DNA of 64,000 bases. Source: Piscicola geometra. Its lineage: Eukaryota > Annelida > Clitellata > Hirudinida > Piscicolidae. Position 1 is the stretch's first letter; every line of letters begins with the position of its first letter. Both the position numbers and the translations under genes were made by a program. The notes beneath the pieces were generated by a model. It ran no database searches. It was not told the origin of the DNA and was given only the letters and a program-made list of their open reading frames with translations. Positions 32,441 to 44,300 of the stretch are shown piece by piece. The stretch covers positions 5,555,301 through 5,619,300 of the forward strand of contig OX030957.1 of the NCBI GenBank assembly GCA_943735955.1. Direction: 5' to 3'.

Positions 32441-34601
32441 TTCTATCTTATCGGCTCCCTTTTTCTATCTATTTCTATTCATTTCTTTATGTTTTCTTCT
32501 CTGCCTGCTTCTCTCTTTATCTATGTTTTTAATTTGCTTGTGTTCTTTTCTGTATGCCTGTCTCTATCTGCGCTTGTATCTGCGCCTGTATCTGTGCCTG
32601 CGTGTGAGCATTCCTGTCCTCTAGCTTGCTCCTGCCACCCCTTTCCACGGCATTTTCCAATTCTATCTTTTGCTTGCGACATCCATTATTCATATCATGT
32701 GACTCTTATATATATATATATAGATATATAGGTATTTGCGAGTCAACACTACAACAACACCAAAATGGACTACTACTAAACATACAACGATCACCAATTG
32801 TGCCTACGATTTTATTGTTTAAGAATACAAAACATGCTTGAATTCTATCTTAAAAATAATTCAATTTAAGAAAATTAAATTAAAATTCTTAACTATCTTA
32901 TCAGTTTCCGTTGATGCAATTACCGTTTTAAGAGATTGCATCTTATTAGATACTTATTAGATTAAAAAGTCCGTCTTATCCCTCACTTGTGTATACCATG
33001 TATTCTATATACCACCATCTCAGTCCATTTTTTTTCTCAACGACTATTTCCTTCTGTAAAGTCTTTCCATAAGATAAACCAGTGGTCAGAAATACATTAA
33101 GCTGGCTACTCGTTAAATCATGCTGGTAGAGTTTAAATCGACGAATTATCCGATTAACATCGTCGATTCAATTTCCGATCCTATCACCAACTTCAATTAA
33201 TGAATTATTTTTTTTTTAAACTAAATGTAGTGTAAATGGAAGATTACTTTTTTTACATGATTCTTTAAAACGTTAAGGTTGAGATTCGTTGTGTACTTTT
33301 AATGTTTAATATAACTTGAAGAAAGATTGTCAATTGTTTGACACTAGATCAGCAACACTGGTCGCCAGCATAATCTTGCTATGCTGTCAGTTTTTGTTTT
33401 CATAATTATTTATGACTGTAGAGAAGGGAGAAGATTAAATATCATAATCATCGTCGTCGTCGTCCGTTTCATCATTATCTTCATCACCATCATCATCATT
33501 ATCATCAAGAAAGTCCCTAAAAAGTTAAAGATATTGAAGAGAAAACTACTGAGACATTTAAAAGAGTCCAAAAGGGCTGAAGCAGTTCTAGAGGTGGTTG
33601 ATCCTGCAGTGCTGGAAAGTGGAACTACCTTATATGCTGGCTATGAAGGCAGATGCGGATCCAGTGGAAAAAAAACAACACTCCTCTCCCCAAAATAAAT
33701 TGTTTTTGTTTTTTTTAAACGCAAAATACAATTACGGGAATTAAGGAGAGGGTCAGAAGGTCTGTGGGCGCTCATGTTAGAAATCAATCTGTTAAACTTT
33801 TCAAAATCCTTGAATCATCCGGAAGATTAAAAGAATTCTCTGAGAATCTCCGGTGTCTGTTCTAAGTCTGTTCTATGCAAACACGCGATCTTATGTTTTT
33901 TTTATTTCAGCCGTGTATCAAGAATGCTATTTTTGAGAATGATTTTATTTGAAATTAAGGTTAACCTTAATCCTACCAACGCTGCCAGCTGGTAGCATCC
34001 GCACTCATGAGGCTATTTTATAATTTCTATTGTTGATACAAAAATAATTTTGACCTCTTTTTTATTGTTAAGGATTTCCGGTTTCATCAACAGTTTTTTA
34101 TTAATGTTTTTATGTCTTTAAAACAATGAAAAATTCTTCAGATGTCATTATTTTCAGCTAAGTAAATAGAGCTTTTTTTATTTTACTGTTAAATCTTTAA
34201 TTTGTGAGTAAAATTTTTTTAAAAAGCCTATTTCAATTATTTTCTTAGTTTTTCAAATATACTTTTACTACTTTTTAATTGAGCTGTACTTAATCTAAGT
34301 TAACTTTGATTAACGCGTTAATCAATTAACGCCGATAAAAAAGTTTAATTCCGTTAACTATTTTAATGAATTGTTAAAAATTAACGCATTTGAAAATTGT
34401 AATGCAATTGAATTTATAAAAATTAAACTGTTTTTGCTTTTCATTCCTTCTAGATTTGCCAAAAACCCTCGAGGCGGTGAAAAATACGTAACATGTTCAA
34501 TATCATTGCTAGCAATTATCGAGTTAAAGTTTATTTTATTTTTCGATTTTTTAAACATTTGTGAATGGGTGGTTTAAAACCATAGATAGTTAGTTTGATT
34601 C
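32441..34601. other. Spacer with no supported gene
   Basis: AT-rich sequence. A 105-codon ORF at 33381-33698 has a Lys/Arg-rich second half, but its first half is made of ATC/GTC triplets. No splice context or family match supports it. No tandem array or RNA gene was seen. Confidence 0.5.
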
Positions 34602-34918
34602 GCACACACCCTTAGAGCTTAAAGTTCTTGGAAAGAAGAAAGGCACTGCTAAAATCAACCTAAGGCCTGTGAACAAAAGTCACGGAATAAAAATCGCAAG
34701 TTTTCTCTTACAACCTGTCCGGTTATGAAAAATGTTAACTTCAACTTTTTTTTATTTTTAATGCTTTAAATCACAAAAGAAGTAAATAATAATCGATGTT
34801 AAAATCAACAAAATAGATAAAGTTATGCATTAGGCTAAATAATTCTTCTCAACTCCGATATTCTTTAAATCAGCTACAGATTTTCTTCTCCAAAACAGGC
34901 ATTGACTTGTTTTAAAGC

Positions 34919-35950
34919 TCATGGCCTCACAGGGATCAGGCTGAACGAGTGCTTGACTCCTTCAATGAGAAGTCCTTCCTCTGCAACGTCCTTGTCCGCT
35001 GGCTTGATGACGAAGACGCCTTCGCTTGTCTCCACCAGTCCGTACTATGGAGGTGGTTGTTGTGCTGCTAAATGTTTCTTGAGCAAAGCTATCAGAGCGT
35101 TTTTTAAAATAAAATCAAAGTTTTTTGCTCAATTTGGTATAAAATAAAATTTTAAAGTATTAAAGAATATAAAATTATCTTTTTAATTTGGATACTAACG
35201 TAAGAATCGATTGTAATAGGAGTAGTCACGTCTCTAATCAGCAGGAAGAAAGCACTGCCTTCATCGTCAGTGTACATGGCATACTCCTGTAGGGTAGGTT
35301 TAAAAGACATTTTAAAGTCGTTCTAATGCTCCCTCATTAGACAACTACAACAATGAAGTTCTCAAGTATTCATCACCATGTGGATGTCGCCTTTAACCAT
35401 TTCGAGGCCTTCAATCTCAGAGCGAATAGTAGAGGTTTGGAATTTTTGCGGCACCATATCATAGTATTCTTTTTCTGTGAAAGTTTCAACTCCACCTTCT
35501 TTGTGCAGATCGATCTTCTTGAGAGTCAACAAGATGGGCTTTGGGAGGCGAAGTTCCATCTCAATGGTCTCAGGCGGGTGTCGATAACCTGGATAACGAA
35601 TTGAATATTTCAAATGAATATTTTACTGAATAAGATGTTTTATATTTTATGTTTAAGGCTAACTTTATATTATTCGAGTTTATTTTCTTAATGAAATGTT
35701 AACGGTACTGCGATATTACCCATATAAACAAAAATATTTAAACACGGAAATTTTTACAAAAAACTTAGTAGTTAAAGCGCTTTTGAAATTATTTCGTAAA
35801 CGAGCCTTCAAGCAATACCTAAAAAATGACATTAACATTGCTCTAAATGTTAAAATGTTAATTTAATATAAAAAATTAAACCCATAAGAAACCTGCCACC
35901 AGGAAAGCAGCTACAAGAACGAGCGACAGTGCTTTAATAACTTTGTTCAT
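34919..35950 (-). CDS. Small secreted protein of unknown function, copy 1
   Basis: Four exons on the minus strand: 35950-35893, 35588-35377, 35286-35200, 35044-34919 (TGA), giving 160 residues in agreeing phase. It begins MNKVIKALSLVLVAAFLVAG, a typical signal peptide (basic N-terminus, hydrophobic core, small residues at the likely cleavage site). The mature part begins YRHPPETIEMELRLPKPILL and is acidic and lysine-rich, with no cysteines and no membrane segment. The last exon reads YGLVETSEGVFVIKPADKDV and ends IPVRP. I recognise no family. It differs from copy 2 at seven residues: YRH for RPD just after the signal peptide, D for E, T for A, G for D, and L for F. Both copies look intact. 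Confidence 0.85.
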
Positions 35951-35988
35951 TTTGGAGTGAAATAACTCTCGAAGCTATTGGTTCCTTC

Positions 35989-35996
35989 TATTTATA
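35989..35996 (-). promoter_or_regulatory. TATA box of secreted-protein copy 1
   Basis: TATAAATA on the minus strand, 39 bases upstream of the ATG at 35950. It mirrors copy 2. Confidence 0.65.
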
Positions 35997-36204
35997 CCAT
36001 TCAAATTTAATAAATCAAAGCAAAGGGAAAAACTTTAGACTCTCTTGGTTAAAAACTAGAACAACGGGAAAACTTTAAACTCACAGGTTAATTTATTAAC
36101 CTAGATATACTTTAAACTTAATTTAGATAGTTTAAAGTTTTTCTCATTGTTCTAGTTTTGAAACTTTCAATGGTATAAATGTTTTAAGCATATTTAACAT
36201 TAGT

Positions 36205-36770
36205 ATCAAGGGCGGCGATCCTGGGAGGGTCCTGGGGTCAGGATTCCCCTACTTTTTTTTAGTGGGGGTCCACCTTAATGTGGACCTCTCCACTTTTTTT
36301 CACAAATTATTTTTTTTACAACTTTTATTATGGTACGAGCATATTCGTCAACCATGGCATAAAAGCGAATGTTTATACAGTAATACATTGTGAGTATATG
36401 TAGTTATGGTATTAGAGTGATTGCTGTCTTAAACAAAAATATTCCTTGATTACTTAAATACTCCATCACCATTTTTTTTTTCATGGTGAAGGTGGGAATC
36501 CTGAGGGGTTCCTAGGTTTCACCTTTATAACTTTTTGAAAAAATCACATTTCTCAATTCCCATTTTGATAGAAGGATAATCGTCAACCATGGCATAAATC
36601 AATGTAAATACAGTAATAAATTGTAGTAGGTGCGGCGATGCTAGGGGGGTCTTGGGGTCCATCCAAACATGAACCCCCTCCCCTAAGTTTTTCAAAAACA
36701 ATAATTTCTTGAAAGTCATTCCATTGAATTTCAACCAAAATAAATTAAATTTTACACCCCTCCCCCTCAG
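36205..36770 (+). repeat. Diverged tandem copies of a ~240-270-bp element
   Basis: The stretches around 36212, 36489 and 36632 share ggcgatcctgggggggtcctgggg-like sequence, and those around 36348 and 36583 share gtcaaccatggcataaa. They look like degenerate tandem copies of an interspersed repeat; the identity of the element is unknown. Confidence 0.6.
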
Positions 36771-37227
36771 AAATTAATGAAACTTTTAGGTTATGCTTGG
36801 ATATGTTGTCTATAAAAATAAAAATATTAAAAATGCACTTTTTTCAAACTTTTCCGAGTTATAGACCTTCAAAGTTTGCCGAGGTCAAACTCCCTTCTCT
36901 ATTCAATTTCAAATTTCTCAGCTTATATTTATCATAACAAATAATGTAATAAACGAAAATGAAGGTATTTGATGCCTCTATTCGGACATAATTTAATCGC
37001 TTGAATATAATCATAAAATAATATATTTTTTTGGGGTCAAAGTTTGAACATGACATTTTGATGTTGCCCCATTTATTTTTCCGATTTTTTTTCCTGTAAC
37101 AATTTTCAAACATTCCTTTAATCATATAAAAAAAAGAACAAGGTATTATTCAAAAAATATTTTTAATTCATTTATTTCTCAAGCACTTAACCAAAAATAT
37201 TTTGTCAAAACAGCATTTTAGGAGTGC

Positions 37228-37411
<184 letters not shown>

Positions 37412-37707
37412 ATAAATTTTTATAACGCTCTTTCATCAAATTAAAGAGCGCTCATGAATTAGTATTTTTTTTAGACAAAAATTAATGAATTTAGTAAATC
37501 TCAATAAATATTTTAGTTTATTTAGTTCAAAAAAATAATAATTTAGCTAAATCTAACCGATTTAAGCTCTACCCATAACTACGTTACTATAGTCTATAGT
37601 AGGGGGTGGGGCATAATCATGTGGACTTTATACTTTAAAATCAGGTCAAAATGAACCAAGAGAGTCTAAAGTTTTTCCCATTGTTTTGATTTATTAATTT
37701 TGAATGG

Positions 37708-37715
37708 TATAAATA
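37708..37715 (+). promoter_or_regulatory. TATA box of secreted-protein copy 2
   Basis: TATAAATA lies about 39 bases before the start codon, predicting a very short 5' UTR. It is conserved at the equivalent place in copy 1. Confidence 0.65.
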
Positions 37716-37753
37716 GAAGGAACCAATAGCTTCGAGAGTTATTTCACTCCAAA

Positions 37754-38787
37754 ATGAACAAAGTTATTAAAGCACTGTCGCTCGTTCTTGTAGCTGCTTT
37801 CCTGGTGGCAGGTTTCTTATGGGTTTAATTTTTTATATTAAATTAACATTTTAACATTTAGAGCAATGTAAATGTCATCTTTTAGGTATTGCTTGAAGGC
37901 TCGTGTACGAAATTATTTCCAAAAGCGCTTTAACTACTAAGTTTTTTGTAAAAAATTTCCGTGTTTAAATATTTTTGTTTATATGGGTAATATCGCAGTA
38001 CCGTTAACATTTCATTAAGAAAATAAACTCGAATAATTGAAAGTTAGCCTTAAACATAAAATATAAAACATCTTATTCAGTAAAATATTCATTTGAAATA
38101 TTCAATTCGTTATCCAGGTAGGCCAGACCCGCCTGAGACCATTGAGATGGAACTTCGCCTCCCAAAGCCCATCTTGTTGACTCTCAAGAAGATCGATCTG
38201 CACAAAGAAGGTGGAGTTGAAACTTTCACAGAAAAAGAATACTATGAGATGGTGCCGCAAAAATTCCAAACCTCTGCTATTCGCTCTGAGATTGAAGGCC
38301 TCGAAATGGTTAAAGACGACATCCACATGGTGATGAATATTTGAGAACTTCATTGTTGTAGTTGTCTAATGAGGGAGCATTAGAACGACCTTAAAATGTA
38401 TTTTAAACCTACCCTACAGGAGTATGCCATGTACACTGACGATGAAGGCAGTGCTTTCTTCCTGCTGATTAGAGACGTGACTACTCCTATTACAATCGAT
38501 TCTTACGTTAGTATCCAAATTAAAAAGATAGTTTTATATTCTTTAATACTTTAAAATTTTATTTTATACCAAATTGAGCAAAAAGCTTTGATTTTATTTT
38601 AAAAAACGCTCTGATAGCTTTGCTTAAGAAACATTTAGCAGCACAACAACCACCTCCATAGTACGGACTGGTGGAGACAAGCGAAGGCGTCTTCGTCATC
38701 AAGCCAGCGGACAAGGACGTTGCAGAGGAAGGACTTTTCATTGAAGGAGTCAAGCACTCGTTCAGCCTGATCCCTGTGAGGCCATGA
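37754..38787 (+). CDS. Small secreted protein of unknown function, copy 2
   Basis: Four exons: 37754-37811, 38118-38329, 38420-38506, 38662-38787 (TGA), giving 160 residues. It has the same signal peptide as copy 1. The mature N-terminus reads RPDPPETIEMELRLPKPILL, followed by EYAMYTDDEGSAFFLLIRDV in exon 3 and a final exon ending HSFSLIPVRP. All splice sites are canonical and identical in both copies. Exons 1 and 3 are identical to copy 1 at nucleotide level; exons 2 and 4 differ at nine bases, and every one of those changes an amino acid. Secretion is inferred from the signal peptide alone. Function is unknown. Confidence 0.85.
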
Positions 38788-39106
38788 GCTTTAAAACAAG
38801 TCAATGCCTGTTTTGGAGAAGAAAATCTGTAGCTGATTTAAAGAATATCGGAGTTGAGAAGAATTATTTAGCCTAATGCATAACTTTATCTATTTTGTTG
38901 ATTTTAACATCGATTATTATTAACTTCTTTTGTGATTTAAAGCATTTAAAATAAAAAAAAGTTGAAGTTAACATTTTTCATAACCGGACAGGTTGTAAGA
39001 GAAAACTTGCGATTTCTATTCCGTGATTTCTGTTCACAGGGCTTAAGTTGATTTTAGCAGTGCCTTTCTTTTTTCCAAGAGTTTTAGGCTCTAAGGGTGT
39101 GTGCCT

Positions 39107-39245
39107 ATTTAGAGAATATTGGAGTTGAGAAGATTTATTTAGCCTAATGCACAACTTTATCTATTTTGGTGAAGTTCAGATTTTTCTGACAAGTTTTGAT
39201 CATCTATTATTATTTACTTATTTTGTGATTCCAATCACTTTTGTG
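39107..39245 (+). repeat. Diverged direct copy of the copy-2 3' flank
   Basis: ggagttgagaagatttattt and the following ~110 bases resemble 38836-38960 (ggagttgagaagaattattt). This partial duplication is present only outside the right arm. Confidence 0.7.
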
Positions 39246-39263
39246 ACGGTGAAAGTAGGTGGA

Positions 39264-40060
39264 AAAAATGACGCAGTGTCTGCCCCAAAGAGCTGTTCTG
39301 TCTCCGATTCTCTTGCTTCTCTACCCAAATGACCTGCTAAAGGAAGACATAGAAGAAGTGCAGATCAGTCGATATGCGGAAGACGATCGATGAAGCGGCA
39401 TCTAGGGTGCAGTCGGTGATCAGCAGGGTTGAAGCGTGGGCCAGTATGCAGCAGTTACAACAGGAACTGTAAAGTCACTTCTTCGGTGCTGGTTTGTGGC
39501 AAGCAACTGCGTTTCAGTAGCCACTGCAGGTTCCTTGGTGTGATGTTTGACAACGGCATCAGTTTTGGTAAGCACGTCCAAATGGTGGCAGCTTCCATGC
39601 TTCAAAGAACTAAGGTGATCTCAGTACTCACTGGTAAGGACTGGGGGTGTGAATTTTTGACACTGAAGAAGACTTGAAAAATGCCATTTCAGTAACGAAA
39701 TACTGAATGACATAATCAAGAAAGCTGAAGAGAAGCTCTCCAAACCTGCTCGCACCAACCTGAGCAGGTTTCGCACTGGGCACCACTCGGCGATCAGAGC
39801 CTACCAATGCAGAATAAGTCTGAGCCAAGAGAACCTGTGCAGACTCTGCGATGAAGGTCAAGAAACGACAGCGCACCTCTGGGTAGACTACTCCCCCTCG
39901 GAGTCAGAAAGAGCGGCACACAGGCTGGGTCATCACACCATAGAACTAACGCAAGAGCCTAGCAGTACCGAACTTTAACAACAGCAACATCAACGCCATT
40001 TTTAAACCGATTATCGCGAGACTGATGAATACCTATCTGGAGTTCCACGTCTTCCGTTAG
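39264..40060 (+). pseudogene. Decayed LINE (Jockey/RTE-type) reverse transcriptase fragment
   Basis: Pieces in different frames match the palm and C-terminal part of a non-LTR reverse transcriptase: QRAVLSPILLLLYPNDL, then a broken catalytic motif (YAEDD where YADD is expected) followed by a stop; CRFLGVMFDNGISFGKHV; and a C-terminal LSRFRTGHHSAIRAYQCRIS with a CRLCDEGQETTAHLW zinc-knuckle-like segment. Frameshifts and stops separate the pieces. The 5' part of the element is absent, as expected for a 5'-truncated insertion. The exact clade is uncertain. Confidence 0.82.
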
Positions 40061-41045
40061 CTTTCTGATCAAATCTCTTTATATAAAGCTTGGTTTTTTC
40101 ACTTTTCCAGGTCATGTCAATATATCACAGTAAAGCCTGCAAAAGTACACATTAACTCTTTATTGTGGAAAATGCAAAATCTCAAAATAAAAATTGTACT
40201 TCCCCTTGGACCCTCAGGATCCATGCCTAGAAGATAGTGAGACATTCAGCTAAGTCATCAAGTTACAACTCCTTGTTTAGAACCGTTTTTCCATTCAAAA
40301 TTTTTCCTTATTGATCGAGTGAAAATTCGTTTATTGAAAAAATATTATCAATAGTCTGTTAGTTTGAACGCTGTTTGTGTTGATGAAAATTCAACACCCT
40401 TAAAGACTCCTAAAATGTAAAACTTTTCAACTTTTTTTGGGGAAATTAATAAAAATCTGCATGAAAATGAGCTGTTATGTCGGTAAGATAGACTGATGAA
40501 ACCAAAGAATGCAAGCAATTGGACTTAACTTACGTGGTTCACCGTTCGAAAACAACTAGATGAAAATGAAGTTGAAAAAGAAATGCAAACCAAAAGGAGG
40601 AGAGTGTCCCAGGAGAGGGAAGTGGCAGTGAGTGAGGTCAAGGATGAGTGGGTGAAGGAGATGGAGTGAAAAAAGAGGAAGAGGGTGAGTGGGAGGCAGG
40701 GAGGGAGTGCGTGAAGGGAAGGGTGAGTGAGTGAGGAAAGTGGGTGAGTTGAAGGGAGGGAGTGAAAGTGAGAAAAAGAGGGTGAGTGCGAGAGAGGGAA
40801 TGAGTGAGATAGGGAGAGAATGAGTGTAAGAGTGAGTGGCAAAAATGGAAGGAGAAAGTGAGTGAGTGAGTTTAAAGAGATCAGAACTCTATTAATACCT
40901 TCACTCTTTCATTCGATATAGATCATGTAGGAAGAATCAAATCATTAATTATTATTTATTATTATTATTAGTGGTTGTTATTAATATTATTATTAGCGCC
41001 AAACGCAAAGTGAAAATCACTGAAAAGTGCCATAAGACGATAACT

Positions 41046-41078
<33 letters not shown>

Positions 41079-41302
41079 TTAATGATGATGATGATGATGT
41101 TAATGATGATGATGATGTTAATGATGATGATGATGTTAATGATGATGCTGAAAGATTATGAATGGGTACAAATTCTGATAATATCGTGGAGAAATGAGGG
41201 AGTCCAACTTGAAAGTTCCTCATCGAGAAAGCTTCTTATGCGCAAGTTACGACAGTTTATCATTTTTAATGCGTCTGCAATAGCATCTTAATCCATTTTA
41301 AT
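40061..41302. other. Spacer between LINE remnant and satellite
   Basis: It holds a G/A-rich stretch (40560-40870, gagtgagtgaggg-like units) and a (GAT)n tract at 41047-41150. No gene seen. Confidence 0.6.
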
Positions 41303-44300
41303 ATAAATATCGATTAATTCTTATTTGAAGACTGATTCATTTCAATATAAATATCGATTAATTCTTATTTGAAGATTGATTCATTTCAATATAAATATCG
41401 ATTAATTCTTATTTGAAGATTGATTCATTTCAATATAAATATCGATTAATTCTTATTTGAAGATTGATTCATTTCAATATAAATATCGATTAATTCTTAT
41501 TTGAAGACTGATTCATTTCAATATAAATATCGATTAATTCTTATTTGAAGATTGATTCATTTCAATATAAATATCGATTAATTCTTATTTGAAGACTGAT
41601 TCATTTCAATATAAATATCGATTAATTCTTATTTGAAGATTGATTCATTTCAATATAAATATCGATTAATTCTTATTTGAAGACTGATTCATTTCAATAT
41701 AAATATCGATTAATTCTTATTTGAAGACTGATTCATTTCAATATAAATATCGATTAATTCTTATTTGAAGACTGATTCATTTCAATATAAATATCGATTA
41801 ATTCTTATTTGAAGATTGATTCATTTCAATATAAATATCGATTAATTCTTATTTGAAGACTGATTTATTTCAATATAAATATCGATTAATTCTTATTTGA
41901 AGATTGATTCATTTCAATATAAATATCGATTAATTCTTATTTGAAGATTGATTCATTTCAATATAAATATCGATTAATTCTTATTTGAAGATTGATTCAT
42001 TTCAATATAAATATCGATTAATTCTTATTTGAAGATTGATTCATTTCAATATAAATATCGATTAATTCTTATTTGAAGACTGATTCATTTCAATATAAAT
42101 ATCGATTAATTCTTATTTGAAGACTGATTCATTTCAATATAAATATCGATTAATTCTTATTTGAAGATTGATTCATTTCAATATAAATATCGATTAATTC
42201 TTATTTGAAGATTGATTCATTTCAATATAAATATCGATTAATTCTTATTTGAAGATTGATTCATTTCAATATAAATATCGATTAATTCTTATTTGAAGAT
42301 TGATTCATTTCAATATAAATATCGATTAATTCTTATTTGAAGATTGATTCATTTCAATATAAATATCGATTAATTCTTATTTGAAGATTGATTCATTTCA
42401 ATATAAATATCGATTAATTCTTATTTGAAGATTGATTCATTTCAATATAAATATCGATTAATTCTTATTTGAAGATTGATTCATTTCAATATAAATATCG
42501 ATTAATTCTTATTTGAAGACTGATTCATTTCAATATAAATATCGATTAATTCTTATTTGAAGATTGATTCATTTCAATATAAATATCGATTAATTCTTAT
42601 TTGAAGACTGATTCATTTCAATATAAATATCGATTAATTCTTATTTGAAGACTGATTTATTTCAATATAAATATCGATTAATTCTTATTTGAAGATTGAT
42701 TTATTTCAATATAAATATCGATTAATTCTTATTTGAAGACTGATTCATTTCAATATAAATATCGATTAATTCTTATTTGAAGACTGATTTATTTCAATAT
42801 AAATATCGATTAATTCTTATTTGAAGATTGATTTATTTCAATATAAATATCGATTAATTCTTATTTGAAGACTGATTCATTTCAATATAAATATCGATTA
42901 ATTCTTATTTGAAGATTGATTCATTTCAATATAAATATCGATTAATTCTTATTTGAAGACTGATTTATTTCAATATAAATATCGATTAATTCTTATTTGA
43001 AGACTGATTTATTTCAATATAAGTATCGATTAATTCTTATTTGAAGATTGATTCATTTCAATATAAATATCGATTAATTCTTATTTGAAGATTGATTTAT
43101 TTCAATATAAATATCGATTAATTCTTATTTGAAGATTGATTCATTTCAATATAAATATCGATTAATTCTTATTTGAAGACTGATTTATTTCAATATAAAT
43201 ATCGATTAATTCTTATTTGAAGATTGATTCATTTCAATATAAATATCGATTAATTCTTATTTGAAGACTGATTCATTTCAATATAAGTATCGATTAATTC
43301 TTATTTGAAGATTGATTCATTTCAATATAAATATCGATTAATTCTTATTTGAAGACTGATTTATTTCAATATAAATATCGATTAATTCTTATTTGAAGAC
43401 TGATTCATTTCAATATAAATATCGATTAATTCTTATTTGAAGATTGATTCATTTCAATATAAATATCGATTAATTCTTATTTGAAGATTGATTCATTTCA
43501 ATATAAATATCGATTAATTCTTATTTGAAGACTGATTTATTTCAATATAAATATCGATTAATTCTTATTTGAAGATTGATTCATTTCAATATAAATATCG
43601 ATTAATTCTTATTTGAAGACTGATTTATTTCAATATAAATATCGATTAATTCTTATTTGAAGACTGATTCATTTCAATATAAATATCGATTAATTCTTAT
43701 TTGAAGATTGATTCATTTCAATATAAATATCGATTAATTCTTATTTGAAGACTGATTCATTTCAATATAAATATCGATTAATTCTTATTTGAAGATTGAT
43801 TCATTTCAATATAAATATCGATTAATTCTTATTTGAAGATTGATTCATTTCAATATAAATATCGATTAATTCTTATTTGAAGACTGATTTATTTCAATAT
43901 AAATATCGATTAATTCTTATTTGAAGATTGATTCATTTCAATATAAATATCGATTAATTCTTATTTGAAGACTGATTCATTTCAATATAAATATCGATTA
44001 ATTCTTATTTGAAGATTGATTCATTTCAATATAAATATCGATTAATTCTTATTTGAAGATTGATTCATTTCAATATAAATATCGATTAATTCTTATTTGA
44101 AGATTGATTCATTTCAATATAAATATCGATTAATTCTTATTTGAAGATTGATTCATTTCAATATAAATATCGATTAATTCTTATTTGAAGACTGATTCAT
44201 TTCAATATAAATATCGATTAATTCTTATTTGAAGATTGATTCATTTCAATATAAATATCGATTAATTCTTATTTGAAGACTGATTCATTTCAATATAAAT

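Larger units (their letters stand above)
34602..36052 (+). repeat. Left arm of a large inverted repeat
   Basis: The reverse complement of this arm matches 37655-39104 almost base for base, with scattered substitutions and a few indels. Each arm holds a whole four-exon gene with introns, TATA box and 3' flank. Outer edges lie at the shared cacacaccctta and inner edges at the shared actttagactctcttgg. Confidence 0.93.
37655..39104 (-). repeat. Right arm of the large inverted repeat
   Basis: Inverted counterpart of 34602-36052. The arms are about 1.45 kb and are separated by about 1.6 kb of unrelated spacer. Confidence 0.93.

Noticed and set aside
33381..33698. 105-codon ORF ending in a Lys-rich segment
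   Set aside because: The first half is ATC/GTC triplet sequence, there is no family match and no convincing splice context. It could hide a short terminal exon, but this is not supportable.
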